Shown here one piece after another: positions 1 to 10,118 of a stretch of DNA of 64,000 nucleotides. Position numbers and translations under genes: made by a program. Every line of letters begins with the position of its first letter. The first letter of the stretch is position 1. The stretch lies in assembly GCF_016097555.1 (NCBI RefSeq), contig NC_054713.1:16913408-16977407 (forward strand), read 5' to 3'. Source of the DNA: Gigantopelta aegis (lineage: Eukaryota > Mollusca > Gastropoda > Neomphalida > Peltospiridae). The notes beneath the pieces were generated by a model. It saw only the letters and a program-made list of their open reading frames with translations. It did not search any database and was not told where the DNA came from.

Positions 1-254
1 GTGGCAGGCACAAAAAAAAAAAAAAAACCCCAATATTTTAGAAATAAAACCCCCTCAACAATTTTACCTCACCCCCAAATAAAATCCCAGTAACAACAAT
101 AAATCTGCCCCCAAATAAACACTAGCCTACAAACCAAGCCCACACACCAGTACACACGCACAACGAAAAACAACCCAGACGAACACGCACTTTTAATTTT
201 TTATTTTTATTTTTTATCTATGTACACATAGTACCCGTGTCGTAGGAAAGTGGC
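1..254. other. AT-rich flank, no gene seen
   Basis: A-tracts (12-27) and C-rich runs with no convincing reading frame. It should hold the 5' part of the Tc1-like transposon that follows, but I could not match a terminal inverted repeat here to the 3' side, so the left end of that element is undefined. Confidence 0.5.
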
Positions 255-368
255 ATGGGGAGGGGGCACGCATACGCACACATATCGACTTTGCTACTGT
301 CGGGTCATTGTTTGGCAACCGGTGGAACAGAAAAGCAGGTTTTTTCGGTTGAAAGTGGTCGTAGAGCA

Positions 369-1381
369 ATGCCCAGGCTAAATGTAAATGACCGCCTTCG
401 CGCAATTGGTATGATCCAGGCTGAAATGCTCCATTGCGCTGTTGCTACGCAATTTGGTGTCAACATAAACACTATTCAGGCTTTGTCGCGACGTTTTCAA
501 CAATTTGGTAATGTCAGAGACCGACCACGTGCAGGTCGTCCACGCGTGACGTCATGACAGCAGGACAATCATACCCGACTCGTGCACCTCAGGAATCACT
601 TCCAAACGGAAAGTCTGACAGCGCGGACCATTCCTGGATTGCATGCCATCAGCCCCAGAACTGTACGGAATCGATTACGTGAACAGCGTATTTGTTCGCG
701 ACGTCCGGCTGTCCGTTCAGTTTTGCTAAGACGCCATCGTGTAGCACGTCAGGCTTGGTGTAGAAGACACTTGCGCTTTAATCGCCGACACTGGGCGGGT
801 ATTCTGTTTACAGACGAGTCCAGGTTTCACTTAGACAGCAGCGACGGCCGTTCAAGAGTCTATCGTCGTGTTAGAGAACGTTTTAGTGACGCCTGTATTG
901 TGGAGCGACGTGCTTTTGGCGGAGGCAGTGTCATGGTTTGGGGTGGTATCACGTCAACTGGACGAACACCTATTGTGGTCATCGATGGCAATTTGAACGC
1001 CGTAGGCTACCGTGACGACATTATCCAGGCTCACGTCATCCCATTTGTGCAAAGACAGCAACGTCACATCACGCTTCAGCAAGACAACGCTAGACCTCAC
1101 GTCGCCCGGGTGGTAAGGGATTTCTAGCTCAGCAGAATACCGATGTGTTGCAGTGGCCTGCAGTCTCACCCGATCTTGCACCAATCGAGCATGTCTGGGA
1201 TGAGATGCAACGTCGTGTACGTGCGCTGCCTAACCAGCCGGTGACGTTGGCAGCGCTGGGTCAGACGTTAGTCCAGATCTGGAACGGCATTCCCCAGGCA
1301 TTCTTCAACAATTTGGTAGGCTCTATGAGGCGACGGTACCAGGCCTGCATCGACGCAAACCATGGCCATACGCGCTATTAA
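369..1381 (+). pseudogene. Tc1-like (IS630-Tc1-mariner) transposase, decayed
   Basis: Cut-and-paste transposase relic. The ATG at 369 opens MPRLNVNDRL, followed by an N-terminal helix-turn-helix region and a GRPR linker (near 530-545). The catalytic triad is visible: Asp in TDESRF (codon 813), Asp in QQDNARPH (codon 1083) and Glu in APIEHVWDE (codon 1187), with 34 residues between the second Asp and the Glu, i.e. DD34E. WPAVSPDLAPIEHVW is the usual Tc1 signature. Two lesions inactivate it: an in-frame TGA at 555-557, probably from an Arg CGA codon, and a one-base loss near 1121-1126 that moves the C-terminal third to another frame. Length if intact is about 337 residues, normal for Tc1. Stop TAA at 1379-1381. 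Family assignment is secure; the subfamily is not. Confidence 0.93.
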
Positions 1382-1934
1382 CTTTGTGAACTGATTTTTT
1401 ACCCCCGTGTCTTTCATCCCCAATACCAATGAAACGACGGATGCTGTGACATTTTAAATGAATTGAAGTTTTGCAGATTTGCCTATTAACCATGCTATCT
1501 GATCGTTTCATCGTTTTATGTCTTGAAATTATGTTTTTATCAACATGATAACCATACACAGTTACTTTTTTCCGCTAGTATATATATATATATATATATA
1601 TATGTACATCCCATCATTGCTGCTCCTGCAAGTGATATACAATGCCGTAACAGTGGCAAACATTAATTACATTTGTAAAAAAAGGAATTGGGGTGGGGGG
1701 GGGAGGGGGTCTTTTGACTACGGTGTCTCAAAACATATTGTACAGTTACTTTTCTGTAAAAGAAGGAGATTGCATACAATCTGACAAACAATAATAATAA
1801 GATAAATCTGTATTAATGTCAAACAAAAAGAAGAACAAAAAAAAAGAACCAGTCGGTAACTACTCAACAATTCAGTAATAACAAAGGGCCTTTCTTGTAA
1901 GCGACTGGAGCGTAAACGTAGATATATATATATA

Positions 1935-1938
<4 letters not shown>
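1382..1938. other. Transposon 3' flank and simple repeats
   Basis: Contains the 3' flank of the Tc1-like element; 'cagttacttttttccgctag' just before TATATA (about 1558-1578) is a candidate terminus because Tc1 elements insert at TA, but no matching left end was found. A (TA)n run lies at about 1577-1603 and a G-run near 1691-1705. No gene seen. Confidence 0.4.

Positions 1939-1939
<1 letters not shown>

Positions 1940-1991
<52 letters not shown>
1940..1991. repeat. (TG)n microsatellite
   Basis: About 26 uninterrupted TG units directly following a short (TA)n. The apparent Val-Cys reading frame through it is a simple-repeat artefact. Confidence 0.98.
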
Positions 1992-1993
<2 letters not shown>

Positions 1994-2079
1994 TATACAT
2001 GTGGCAATTCATATTTGTTTCTAAAAAAGAAGAAGCTAAATCAACAAGGGATGGAAGTAAATGTTTTATTTACGATTAT

Positions 2080-2275
2080 ATGGTGTCGGACATGTGTTTA
2101 AGGACCACACAGTTATCGATAGTGGAAACCCGCTGTCGCCACTTCATGGGCTACTCTTTTCCATTAGCAGCAAGGGATCTTTTATATGCTGCTAATGCAC
2201 CATACCACAGACAGGATAGTACATACCACGACATTTGTTACACCAGTTGTTGAATACCAAGACCCGGTGTTTGCA
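2080..2275 (-). mobile_element. tRNA-derived SINE, family 1, minus strand, truncated
   Basis: The body carries the recurring block 'cttcatgggctactctttt ... ggatcttttatatgc ... acagacaggatagtacata', which recurs in both orientations at 17.4, 18.2, 18.7, 18.9, 49.95, 50.6 and 51.0 kb. The tRNA-like head is missing. Assignment rests on comparison among copies in this window; the better preserved copies (17.37 and 51.02 kb) carry pol III A/B-box-like sequences. Confidence 0.75.
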
Positions 2276-2439
2276 AATAGGTGTTACTTTTTTTCTCTTT
2301 TATTTACGCTAAAATTGCTGAGTGGCAAAACAAAATCAACAAGCTATCCTTCCCCGTCTTCAAGTTTCCTTTCTAAAACTATATTGTGTCGAAATGACCA
2401 AAAGTTTGATATCCAATATCCGATGATTAATAAATTAGT

Positions 2440-2575
2440 TGTTAATTGCTAGTGGTTACTGAGAGAAAACCAGATCTGGGTTGGAGCCTGCATTGGGCTG
2501 TGAAACCTGTACCTACCAGTCTGGTTTTCGATAGCTTAACCACGACGCCACCGAGGCCGGTTCTTGTTTCTTCTG
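2440..2575 (-). mobile_element. tRNA-derived SINE, family 2, minus strand
   Basis: Read on the minus strand the head is 'ggcgtcgtggttaagc' (A-box-like) followed by 'ggtaggtacaggtttcacagccc' broken into a B-box-like segment. The same head and the following 'ctccaacc' occur at 34.74-35.04 kb in a fuller copy. Truncated after roughly 130 bases. Confidence 0.65.
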
Positions 2576-2937
2576 ACAATGGCAAATACATATGGATTGT
2601 CGTTGTAAACAGATGTTCAGTTGTGCGTTTTGAAGCCACAGATCGCATTGGATAGTATATCTGTCGTCTGTCATCTATGTGTGTCATAATTATGCGTGGT
2701 CAAAAATAAGCCATGATGTTCTCACCAACGAGTTAATAAGGAAACCAATAATATTATAGATCCGGTTACGAGCACCGCATCCCTTTGCCCTCTGCACTGG
2801 AAGGTGCAGTGACCGTTGGCGCTAAACAGGTGTCTAATCTATGTGCATAATCTGCTGGCATTCACCTTTTACCGCGATTCCTGAAATGTATAAAGAGGAA
2901 GTGGGATCAATGATAGACAGAGGGATTGAGATATGTT

Positions 2938-2940
<3 letters not shown>
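2576..2940. other. Intergenic; fragment of a dispersed repeat
   Basis: No gene seen. The segment near 2713-2735 (gatgttctcaccaacgag) resembles parts of the dispersed repeat found at about 29.77, 33.9 and 61.68 kb. Confidence 0.4.

Positions 2941-3029
<89 letters not shown>
2941..3029. repeat. (GA)n microsatellite
   Basis: About 44 AG dinucleotides without interruption. Confidence 0.98.
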
Positions 3030-3031
<2 letters not shown>

Positions 3032-3350
3032 TTCCTTTCCTTGTCTGATAGCTATAGATTACAATGTGCTGAGGTGTCATTAAGCAAATATTCCTTTCCT
3101 AGTCTGATAGCTATAGATTACAACGTGCTGAGGTGTCATTAAGCAAATATTCCTTTTCTTGTCTGATAGCTAAAAATTACAATGTGCTGAGGTGTCATTA
3201 AACAAATGTTCCTTTCCTTGTCTGATAACTATAGATTACAATGTGCTGAGGTGTCGTTTAACAACTGTCCCTTTCCTAGTCTGATAGCTATAGATCACAA
3301 TGTGCTGAGGTTTCGTTTAACAACTGTCCCTTTTCTTGTCTGATAGCTTG
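3030..3350. repeat. 59-bp tandem repeat, about 5.4 copies
   Basis: The motif 'ctgatagctatagattaca' recurs at 3045, 3104, 3163, 3222, 3281 and 3340, exactly 59 bases apart each time. Part of the unit ('aatgtgctgaggtgtcatta') resembles the 3' tail of SINE family 1 ('aatgtgctctagtggtgtcc' at 18.83 kb), so the array may have grown from a SINE tail. A diverged single unit lies near 16.89-16.94 kb. Confidence 0.95.
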
Positions 3351-3789
3351 AACTTGAACGTACCACTAACATTTCAGGCACGTCCATCCTGGGGAAAAAG
3401 TTACCAGTTTGTGATGGATTTTAGTATATTTAGTTCATTCAATCAAAAAACGATTTCCGTCCTCTAATTGTTTACACTCTTAACAATTGGGAGTATCAGG
3501 TTGTTTTATTTTAAATGTTATATTATTTAGTGCTATAGGTACTCCCATTCTCAATCGAGCTAGTAATTTGGAAGCATTTATATTAAAAAGAAAAAGAAAC
3601 TGGTCCGCGTGTTGACACCTTAAGTTTGATATAAGCATAACGCACCCTGGTCTTGTGGTCCCATTCGATTTGCCACACACGTCCAAATTGCGCTATTCAA
3701 CATAATAATCTCGTTGTAATTGTGGGAGACAGAGAGACCGATATTTTCGTCAAGTAAGCTTTTGTTAGCATTGACGATGTCGACATGTG
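3351..3789. other. Left flank of the Ginger1 transposon, no gene recognised
   Basis: A minus-strand frame of about 65 codons (3620-3823) crosses into the transposon end and is not recognised. The ten bases around the insertion site, once the transposon is removed, would read as the palindrome GTGCCGGCAC. Confidence 0.4.
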
Positions 3790-5011
3790 CCGGTGTCACG
3801 AAATAGAATCGCCCCCGTAACATTTTCGCCCCCCGGCGAATCTATTTCGAAATAAAACCTCCCCCCTTGAAATAGAATCGCCCCGACCCACGAAATAGAA
3901 TCACCCCCATAAAATATTCGCCCCTTACTCATTTTTAGTTATTCTGTCATTTAATGAACAATATTCAGGTAAATTATTGTTGAACATATTTATATCACTG
4001 TTATGTTTTATACACATGAGCATGCCACACACGCGCACACACACATACATACATAGACACACACACGCACATATACATACATATACACATATGATACAGA
4101 CCCTCGCAAAGATAAACACACGCACATACACACGCACACATCCAACTTCAGTTACTGGAATAATGTGGCCTATTAATTATGCATTTGAATTGTCAAATAT
4201 TTGTAAGCAAATATAATGAAAGTTTATAGCTAGATATTTCTTCAAGAATTGTTTGTTTCCTTTCTGCAAACAGTAAACACCTGTCTTAATGTGGTGGTAC
4301 TAAACATTTTATATCTGTTATAACGCTACTAAAATGATGTTCTTAGATGATATTTTACAGCGTACATGTATAAGTATAATTCCATGAGTATTGTTTAAGG
4401 TCAGATGTAGCGCACTAAAAGTACATATTAAAAATGAGAACTATAAGAATGAGGAAAGGAGGAAATGAGTATCACATTTGAATACATGTACAATGTTTGA
4501 AGTGTAATAATTAAACCTTGAACTTTCGTTTACCGTTAATTTTGGATTTCATCTGACCGAATGCTTTGTGTTTTAATGTTTTTTTAAAACATAAATCATT
4601 TACCGATTTATATTGTTGTGCAATGTCGGTGTCATTGTTACATTTAAAAGCAATGTTCTATTTCACGTCTCAGTTATGTTCAATGGGATTTGTATTTATT
4701 TTTCATTCATGAGTTCCTAGCGTACTTTGAAACAATGTTAAAAATAGATTAGACGCGCACATCGTTTAACTATAGGATACACCACGGGTAAGATCAAAGG
4801 TACCGACTCCAAAGCGTGATACAATAAATACAATTTCACACCCACGAACACTCCTGTCCACTTTGATGTTAGATATACAATGTAGTAATTAGAAAATATC
4901 AAGGATAATGACTGATACAGTGTAAGTAAACTTATTTAATATTTTCCTATATAAGGAAGGTAAAATTTTGTTCACAATACATCACTCATTCTTATGTAAT
5001 TTTGCCAACGT

Positions 5012-6597
5012 TTGCTGCTGCTGTATGTGAAGCTAATTATCTTACGCAATATGAACTCCACTGCTGCTCGGGTTTTGATCAACTATCTTGCTTCGTCCTA
5101 CTATCCAGAAGACTATACCAAGAGGCAAAAGCAACGTCTGCGAGAAAAGGCAAAGGTGTTTACACTTGAAGACCGTACGCTGTACCACATAGGACACAAT
5201 GGAAAGCGTCAGAAGTGATGTGGACATGGATGATGTCGGCACCAGAATGAAGCAGCTGGCAGACCTGACCAAGTATCGTGACACCGCCCAGGACAACATA
5301 TCAGATGCCCAGAAGAAACAAAAGAAACGATACGACATTAAGCACAGAGGATCTATATTTGAGGTAATTAATTTATGGTATGCCTCGTTGCTTCGTAGAC
5401 AAGCATTGTGCTGTAATACGTAAACTATACAATTAAAAAAAAACCCGAAACATTTCTTAAAAATATATATTTTTAAAAATATTCCTTGGTAAAAAAAGAG
5501 CATTATATTATCAAAACGTATATTAACTGATACATTTTGTATTGAGTTGTATTAGTTTAAAAATTATTTTTGGTATACATGCATATGATAAAATATATTA
5601 TGGGTCAGTGAATTTTCAGTCTGAGCCAGTGCATTTTTAAAATCACTGACTTAATATGTTGTTTCAGTGCTACCAAAAGGCATAAGCTGGTAGCCCGGGT
5701 GGCTACCTGTAAAAGGTTAAGTTCAAGGCCTGTAGGCTTTCTCAGGGTTCAACCGAAATGATCAATGTTTGCAATGACTACATCTTACTAAATTTAATAT
5801 ATTTTAATTACCAGATTGGCGATCACGTGGCGATAGTCAACCGTCGACGAGATACCAGGAAGGGAGACAAACTCGCACCACGATTCAAGGGGCCATATAC
5901 AGTGACGCAAACTTTAGGGAAAGGACTCTACGTATTGAAGAAGGGTGATGCCGTGCTGAAAACCAAATACAATGCCGTGAATCTTAAGAGGTGGAACAAA
6001 CCTGAACGTGCAACAAAATCTGTCAGGACAGAAGAGCTGCCACAAAGGTCGTCGAAATGGGTACCAAAATTTAAACTGAACGAGAGTGATCGATGCGACA
6101 TTCTCAACGGTGCATGGTTGAGCGACAGAGTGATTGATGCTTGCCATATGCTCATCACAGAGTCTACTGGTATTCAAAATCAGTCTACACTACTGAAGCA
6201 GACAGCATTCAAGCCAATGGATACCACTGTGCAAATCTTACATGACCATGATCACTGGGTGACTGTTTCTGGGAGTAAGGATGGAATTCAATTCGCTGAC
6301 AGCATTCCATCTCATCCCATTACTGACAACATAAAACGGCAAATGAAAGAAATTTTCAAGAATCGTTTGAACACAGATGGGTCATTTACAGTGACAGTTC
6401 TAGATGTTCAGCCTCAGCCGAATGGGAATGATTGTGGGGTCTTTGCAATAGCCAATGCCTTCCAGTTGGCCCATGATATGTCTCCCTCAGTGAAATATAA
6501 CATCGCCAATATGCGCAATCATATCTTAAAATGTATTGAAGAACAGGAAGATGCGAGCATTCGATTATATGTCACTGAGAAAAAAATCGATGGATAA
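5012..6597 (+). pseudogene. Ginger1 transposase remnant fused to Ulp1 cysteine protease
   Basis: The first segment (to about 5218) holds YLASSYYPEDYTKRQ, matching the YPYY region, and an N-terminal integrase zinc-finger lead-in (KVFTLEDRTLYHIG). A second segment (about 5205-5363) is the post-core linker, then a phase-0 intron 5364-5814 (gag|gtaatt ... accag|att), then 5815-6597: GPY motif (FKGPYTV, near 5888) and a Ulp1/C48 peptidase domain with His in DHDHWVTV, Asp in FADSI and Cys in NGNDCGVFA (near 6430). The whole DDE catalytic core between the first two segments is absent, so the copy is internally deleted and cannot move by itself. The Ulp1 part is uninterrupted and keeps its triad. A poly(A) signal-like AATAAA follows at about 6733. 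Confidence 0.85.
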
Positions 6598-6599
6598 AA

Positions 6600-7530
6600 T
6601 CGTGTGCATCTAAGAAGAAAAAAGACTCGTGTTTATATGATATGACTTCATAACTTCGTATTTTCGTTCTCTTTATTTACTATATTTTATGCAAGTATTG
6701 CATTTTGGTTCCCTGATGGATACTTAATTTGAAATAAAATGTTTATGGTTTGATTTGAATATAATGTCATTTGTTGTTATACGATACCAAGAGCTTCTGA
6801 GAAAGTATGGATTTATTAGTTCCCACTATATATCCTCTATCCACTCCACCCCACCCCACCCCCACACACCCACTGTAATAAAATTAGCACGGATGTGAGA
6901 TTCTATTTATCACATAGTTATTTATTATATAGACTAACCGGAGAGCTAAATACATTATCATAGTAGACCAATATATTACTGGTGGAGTAAAACAAACTTT
7001 CTCTACTATGCAAATTATAATAGTGCACTAGCAGGAGAATGAAACAAGAAGCTCACCCTGTGTGTGTATATACATCATCATATTAGATAAGTACACTGCC
7101 AGGATAGCCCAAAACTCTCCTAAATATACGCCACTACATCAGTAGAATCACTTGTATAATGGATAATAAAGTGACCCCTATAATTATATAATTCAGTTTA
7201 CAATAGAAGTCGTCACTACAAGCGAAACATATTATCTAGTTTTATATATTTGACGGAGAGTATATGTTTTTATTCAAATCATATCCATGGATTAATGTCT
7301 TTCTGAAATGTTTTAAAATGCATGACGTATGAATACCATATGGAGGAAATCGGGGCACTGCATTCACAAATGAAATAAAGAAATAAAATATCGTCTATAG
7401 TCTCTATACTATAGATAGAAATTAATTATAATCATAGACAGTGTAAACTAAAGGTAAAATAGAGGGTATTCTTCTAATGTAATGTTGTATAATTAGAGAG
7501 TAATTCGCTTGAGAACTGTTTCCAAAAAGT
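6600..7530. other. Non-coding 3' part of the Ginger1 element
   Basis: AT-rich, a C-rich tract at 6842-6872, no recognisable coding region. Presumed 3' untranslated and subterminal sequence of the transposon. Confidence 0.45.
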
Positions 7531-7719
7531 GTAATATATACACAGAACTTCACATACGTTTTTTTTTTCGTTCCTATTTATTGCACGAGTTTATTGTGCG
7601 CAAGAATAATATATAGCACGAGACCGCGTAGCGGTCGAGTGGTATATATTCTTGCGCACAATAAACAAGTGCAATAAATAGGAACGAAAAAAACGTATGT
7701 GAAGTTCTGTATTTATTAC
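7531..7719. repeat. Large foldback palindrome with hairpin tip
   Basis: Left arm starts 'gtaatatatacacagaact' and the right arm ends 'agttctgtatttattac'; the arms stay complementary over about 85 bases each, through 'cgttcctatttattgcac' and 'tttattgtgcgcaagaata', to a tip gaccgc-gta-gcggtc near 7622-7636. The palindrome would extrude as a near-perfect hairpin. It may be an inserted foldback MITE or part of the Ginger1 3' region; related-looking but not identical palindromes occur elsewhere in the window. Confidence 0.9.
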
Positions 7720-8150
7720 ATACCTTCTTTAGTTTATTTATTTATTTTAAAATTAATAAAATAATAAAATAATAATAAACATTCAAGGGAGCTAACTCTC
7801 AAACAATAATATGGGGGATTCCCCCAAAAATAGTTCAGGCTTTTATTGGACATATGCTCAATAAAAGATTTTTTAATTGCACGGATCGGAATGGTCTTTA
7901 TTACTATACTAAGATTGAATGGATATGTAATAAATAAGGATATTTCTCTCTTTTTTCGATGACTATTAAAGACAGCACATAATTTGTATGCGTATGGACT
8001 ATGGTAGAAATAGATCATCGTCCTATATATAACACATTATATGGGGGGGGGGGGGGGGGGGCGAAAATATTTGGGGGGGGGGGGGGGGGCGAGAAATAAA
8101 TCCGCCGGCCGGCGATTTTCTAGGGGTGCGAATATATTTCGCGACACCGG

Positions 8151-8640
8151 CACCCATCTAATCACGGCTTCTACCCTATTGGCGACTAATTTTTTAAATA
8201 TAATTTATATATTTGTTTTAACGATTTCCGGTCTGATAGTAAAAGAGCCAGCAATAGCATGCAGAGCACTGAGGCTATCAGAAAAAAAGAGATATCTACT
8301 AGGGCTATGATTAGTTTTATAAACATTAGCTATCCACATCAAGTAATAAAGAATGCTCATCAACTCAGAAGTATAAGCCGAAACAGTTCTAGAAAGCCTG
8401 AATACCTAGCCCTAATAGTTGTAGGTTTATTTAGAGTTTTTGATAATAAAGGTCACACCGGCTTTACTTGTGGTAGGGTCTTTGGACCCATCAGTAATTT
8501 TTTTTTTATAAAATCAGGGTACAATTCGACCACCACCACTTGAAAAATAAAATATTTTAGAGAGCGGAAGTACGACGTTTGCAAGTTCATTACGGATGTG
8601 GCAGTTGACTGTAGGAGTGCTGATCTGCCATGGGAATTCA
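8151..8640. other. Right flank of Ginger1, no gene recognised
   Basis: Plus-strand frames here are short and unrecognised. Probably the upstream part of the LINE-like remnant that follows on the minus strand. Confidence 0.35.
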
Positions 8641-8644
8641 AAGT

Positions 8645-8960
8645 TTATGTTAGCCTGATTAACGGGCAGAACGACAATTCCAAAGTCGTTTGAAATTTAT
8701 TCAAATAAGAAACAATAGATATGTCCTTGTCCCTAACAGTCTCAGCCTTAACCGGCCTTAGACAATTAACAGGATAGCTATGAACAAGGCTTCCAATGTT
8801 GTTTAAATATTGAACACCTTGTTTAATTCTCCTTAAAGTGAGTGACAACACTCCCAGTTCAGCCAAGACAAACAGTTCCTCCAACTATAATTTTGAGGGC
8901 CCTGTTATACACACTATCAAGTTTCTTGAGCTGATTAAACGTAATGTATATAAACATTTA
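8645..8960 (-). pseudogene. LINE-like reverse transcriptase C-terminal remnant
   Basis: On the minus strand 'QLKKLDSVYNRALKIIVGG' (8960-8890, with KKLDSVYNRALKII the recognisable part) resembles the post-RT segment of LINEs, where a line such as 'LERVQNRALRII' is common. After a frame change it continues as LGVLSLTLRRIKQGVQYL (8860-8800). The fragment is about 100 residues, without RT motifs; clade cannot be named. Confidence 0.45.
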
Positions 8961-9514
8961 ATACATACGTTTTGCTTGCAGTACTACCTTAGGATATCAT
9001 TGCCAGATTGTTACACTACTCCTATAACAAGATTTTGTGTTTCTTCTCACCAGCTGCGTGTTGAACAAGGTTGATATTATGGTATTGAAATGTTGCACCG
9101 GAAATGCCAGTTGTGTAATCAGAATGATATAGAAGACGAAATGTCCATTGTACAAGGAATTACGTTCAATATATATCAAGAAATACTACTGGAGCAAACC
9201 ATCTGTATTTAAACTTGTGCAATTACTGTACTGTCTCCTAAAAATGCATTATGTTTACGTTCTCATCAGACTTCATTATCCATCCTCCATATATGCACCA
9301 CTTGTGAAATGCTATTGATTTGTATATAAGTGTATGTCTATGAGCCGGAACGCTTAAGGCTAATAAACTATACTATCAGTAGCACTGACAAATGCCAAGA
9401 CTCCATACTGTAATCTAGACACAATGAATGTCTCAACAATCACGATCAGCGTTTTCCGATCAGATCCCCATTAAGTGGCTGATAATATTTTCAATAGCCG
9501 AAATCTTTTATGAA
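8961..9514. other. Intergenic, nothing recognised
   Basis: AT-rich sequence with no frame longer than about 70 codons and no repeat that I could match inside the window. Confidence 0.4.
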
Positions 9515-9775
9515 AATAGGGGAATTAATTCCTACAGAAGCGATTTTTGGTGTATGCAATATATAGGGTTGAACAATTTAAACGAAACTTGAAATTTCTG
9601 GAATCCACCTATAACTTCAACCCTATTTGTCTAAGGAAGTTGAAAATTGCTATGAATGTATAAATGTATATTGCGCAAAGAGTACACACATTATCATTTT
9701 TGACAAAAATCCAATATGGCGGAAAACCCCACAAGGGCCGCCAAAAGTGACGTTTTTCAAGATTTATAAATATTG
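9515..9775 (+). repeat. Inverted repeat, left copy
   Basis: Begins 'ggggaattaattcctacag' and runs through 'gatttttggtgtatgcaat', 'aatttctggaatccac', 'gaagttgaaaattgc', 'aatccaatatggcgg' to 'gacgtttttcaagattta'. The same series occurs in reverse complement at 16345-16655. The left copy lacks about 80 bases present in the right one (between 'caatatatag' and 'gttgaacaa'). The homology stops sharply at 'ggaattaattcc' on both outer sides. Confidence 0.85.
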
Positions 9776-10118
9776 TCACGTATACAAAGTAACGGTGTCA
9801 TACAATTGTACGGTGTAATTAATGTATAGAATGTGAAATACAACACGTTAAAAGTTCATGACAGTCAACTGCTGCTGGTCAATTTAGAATATCCAATATG
9901 GCATCAAAACTTCCCAATGGCCGCCATAAAAACACAAAACTATACAAATTAGCATAAATGAATATGCCATCATTGCAGTGATCTGGATGTGTCAATGCAG
10001 TAGCAGACAACCAACATGGAATGTTACAACTGTCTCCAGTTCTTAATAGTGGATTATCAAATTCACATTCTAAATGATTGCTAATCTATTTTACGTGCAG
10101 TTATGTATGTACAACGCC
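9776..10118. other. Space between inverted repeat and PIN-like gene
   Basis: No gene seen. A second 'aatatggca ... aatggccgccataaa' block at 9893-9930 echoes the end of the inverted repeat. Confidence 0.4.

Larger units (their letters stand above)
3794..8146 (+). mobile_element. Ginger1 DNA transposon with TIRs and CCGG target duplication
   Basis: The left end TGTCACGAAATA (3794) and the reverse complement of the right end, TGTCGCGAAATA (8146), begin imperfect terminal inverted repeats of about 60 bases (3794-3855 and 8086-8146) rich in 'tcgcccc' blocks that recur subterminally. CCGG stands immediately outside both ends (3790-3793 and 8147-8150), a 4-bp target duplication. Ginger1 is known for TGTNR termini, 40-270 bp TIRs, CCGG- or CCGT-specific target sites, a Gypsy-type integrase-like transposase with GPY/F motif, and a C-terminal OTU or Ulp1 protease; all of these except an intact catalytic core are visible. 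G-runs at 8042-8088 may be sequencing- or slippage-prone. A foldback palindrome (7531-7719) lies inside its 3' part. Confidence 0.9.

Noticed and set aside
5042-5503. Minus-strand 153-codon frame
   Set aside because: Antisense shadow of the Ginger1 integrase segments, hydrophobic only because of A/T-rich antisense codons.
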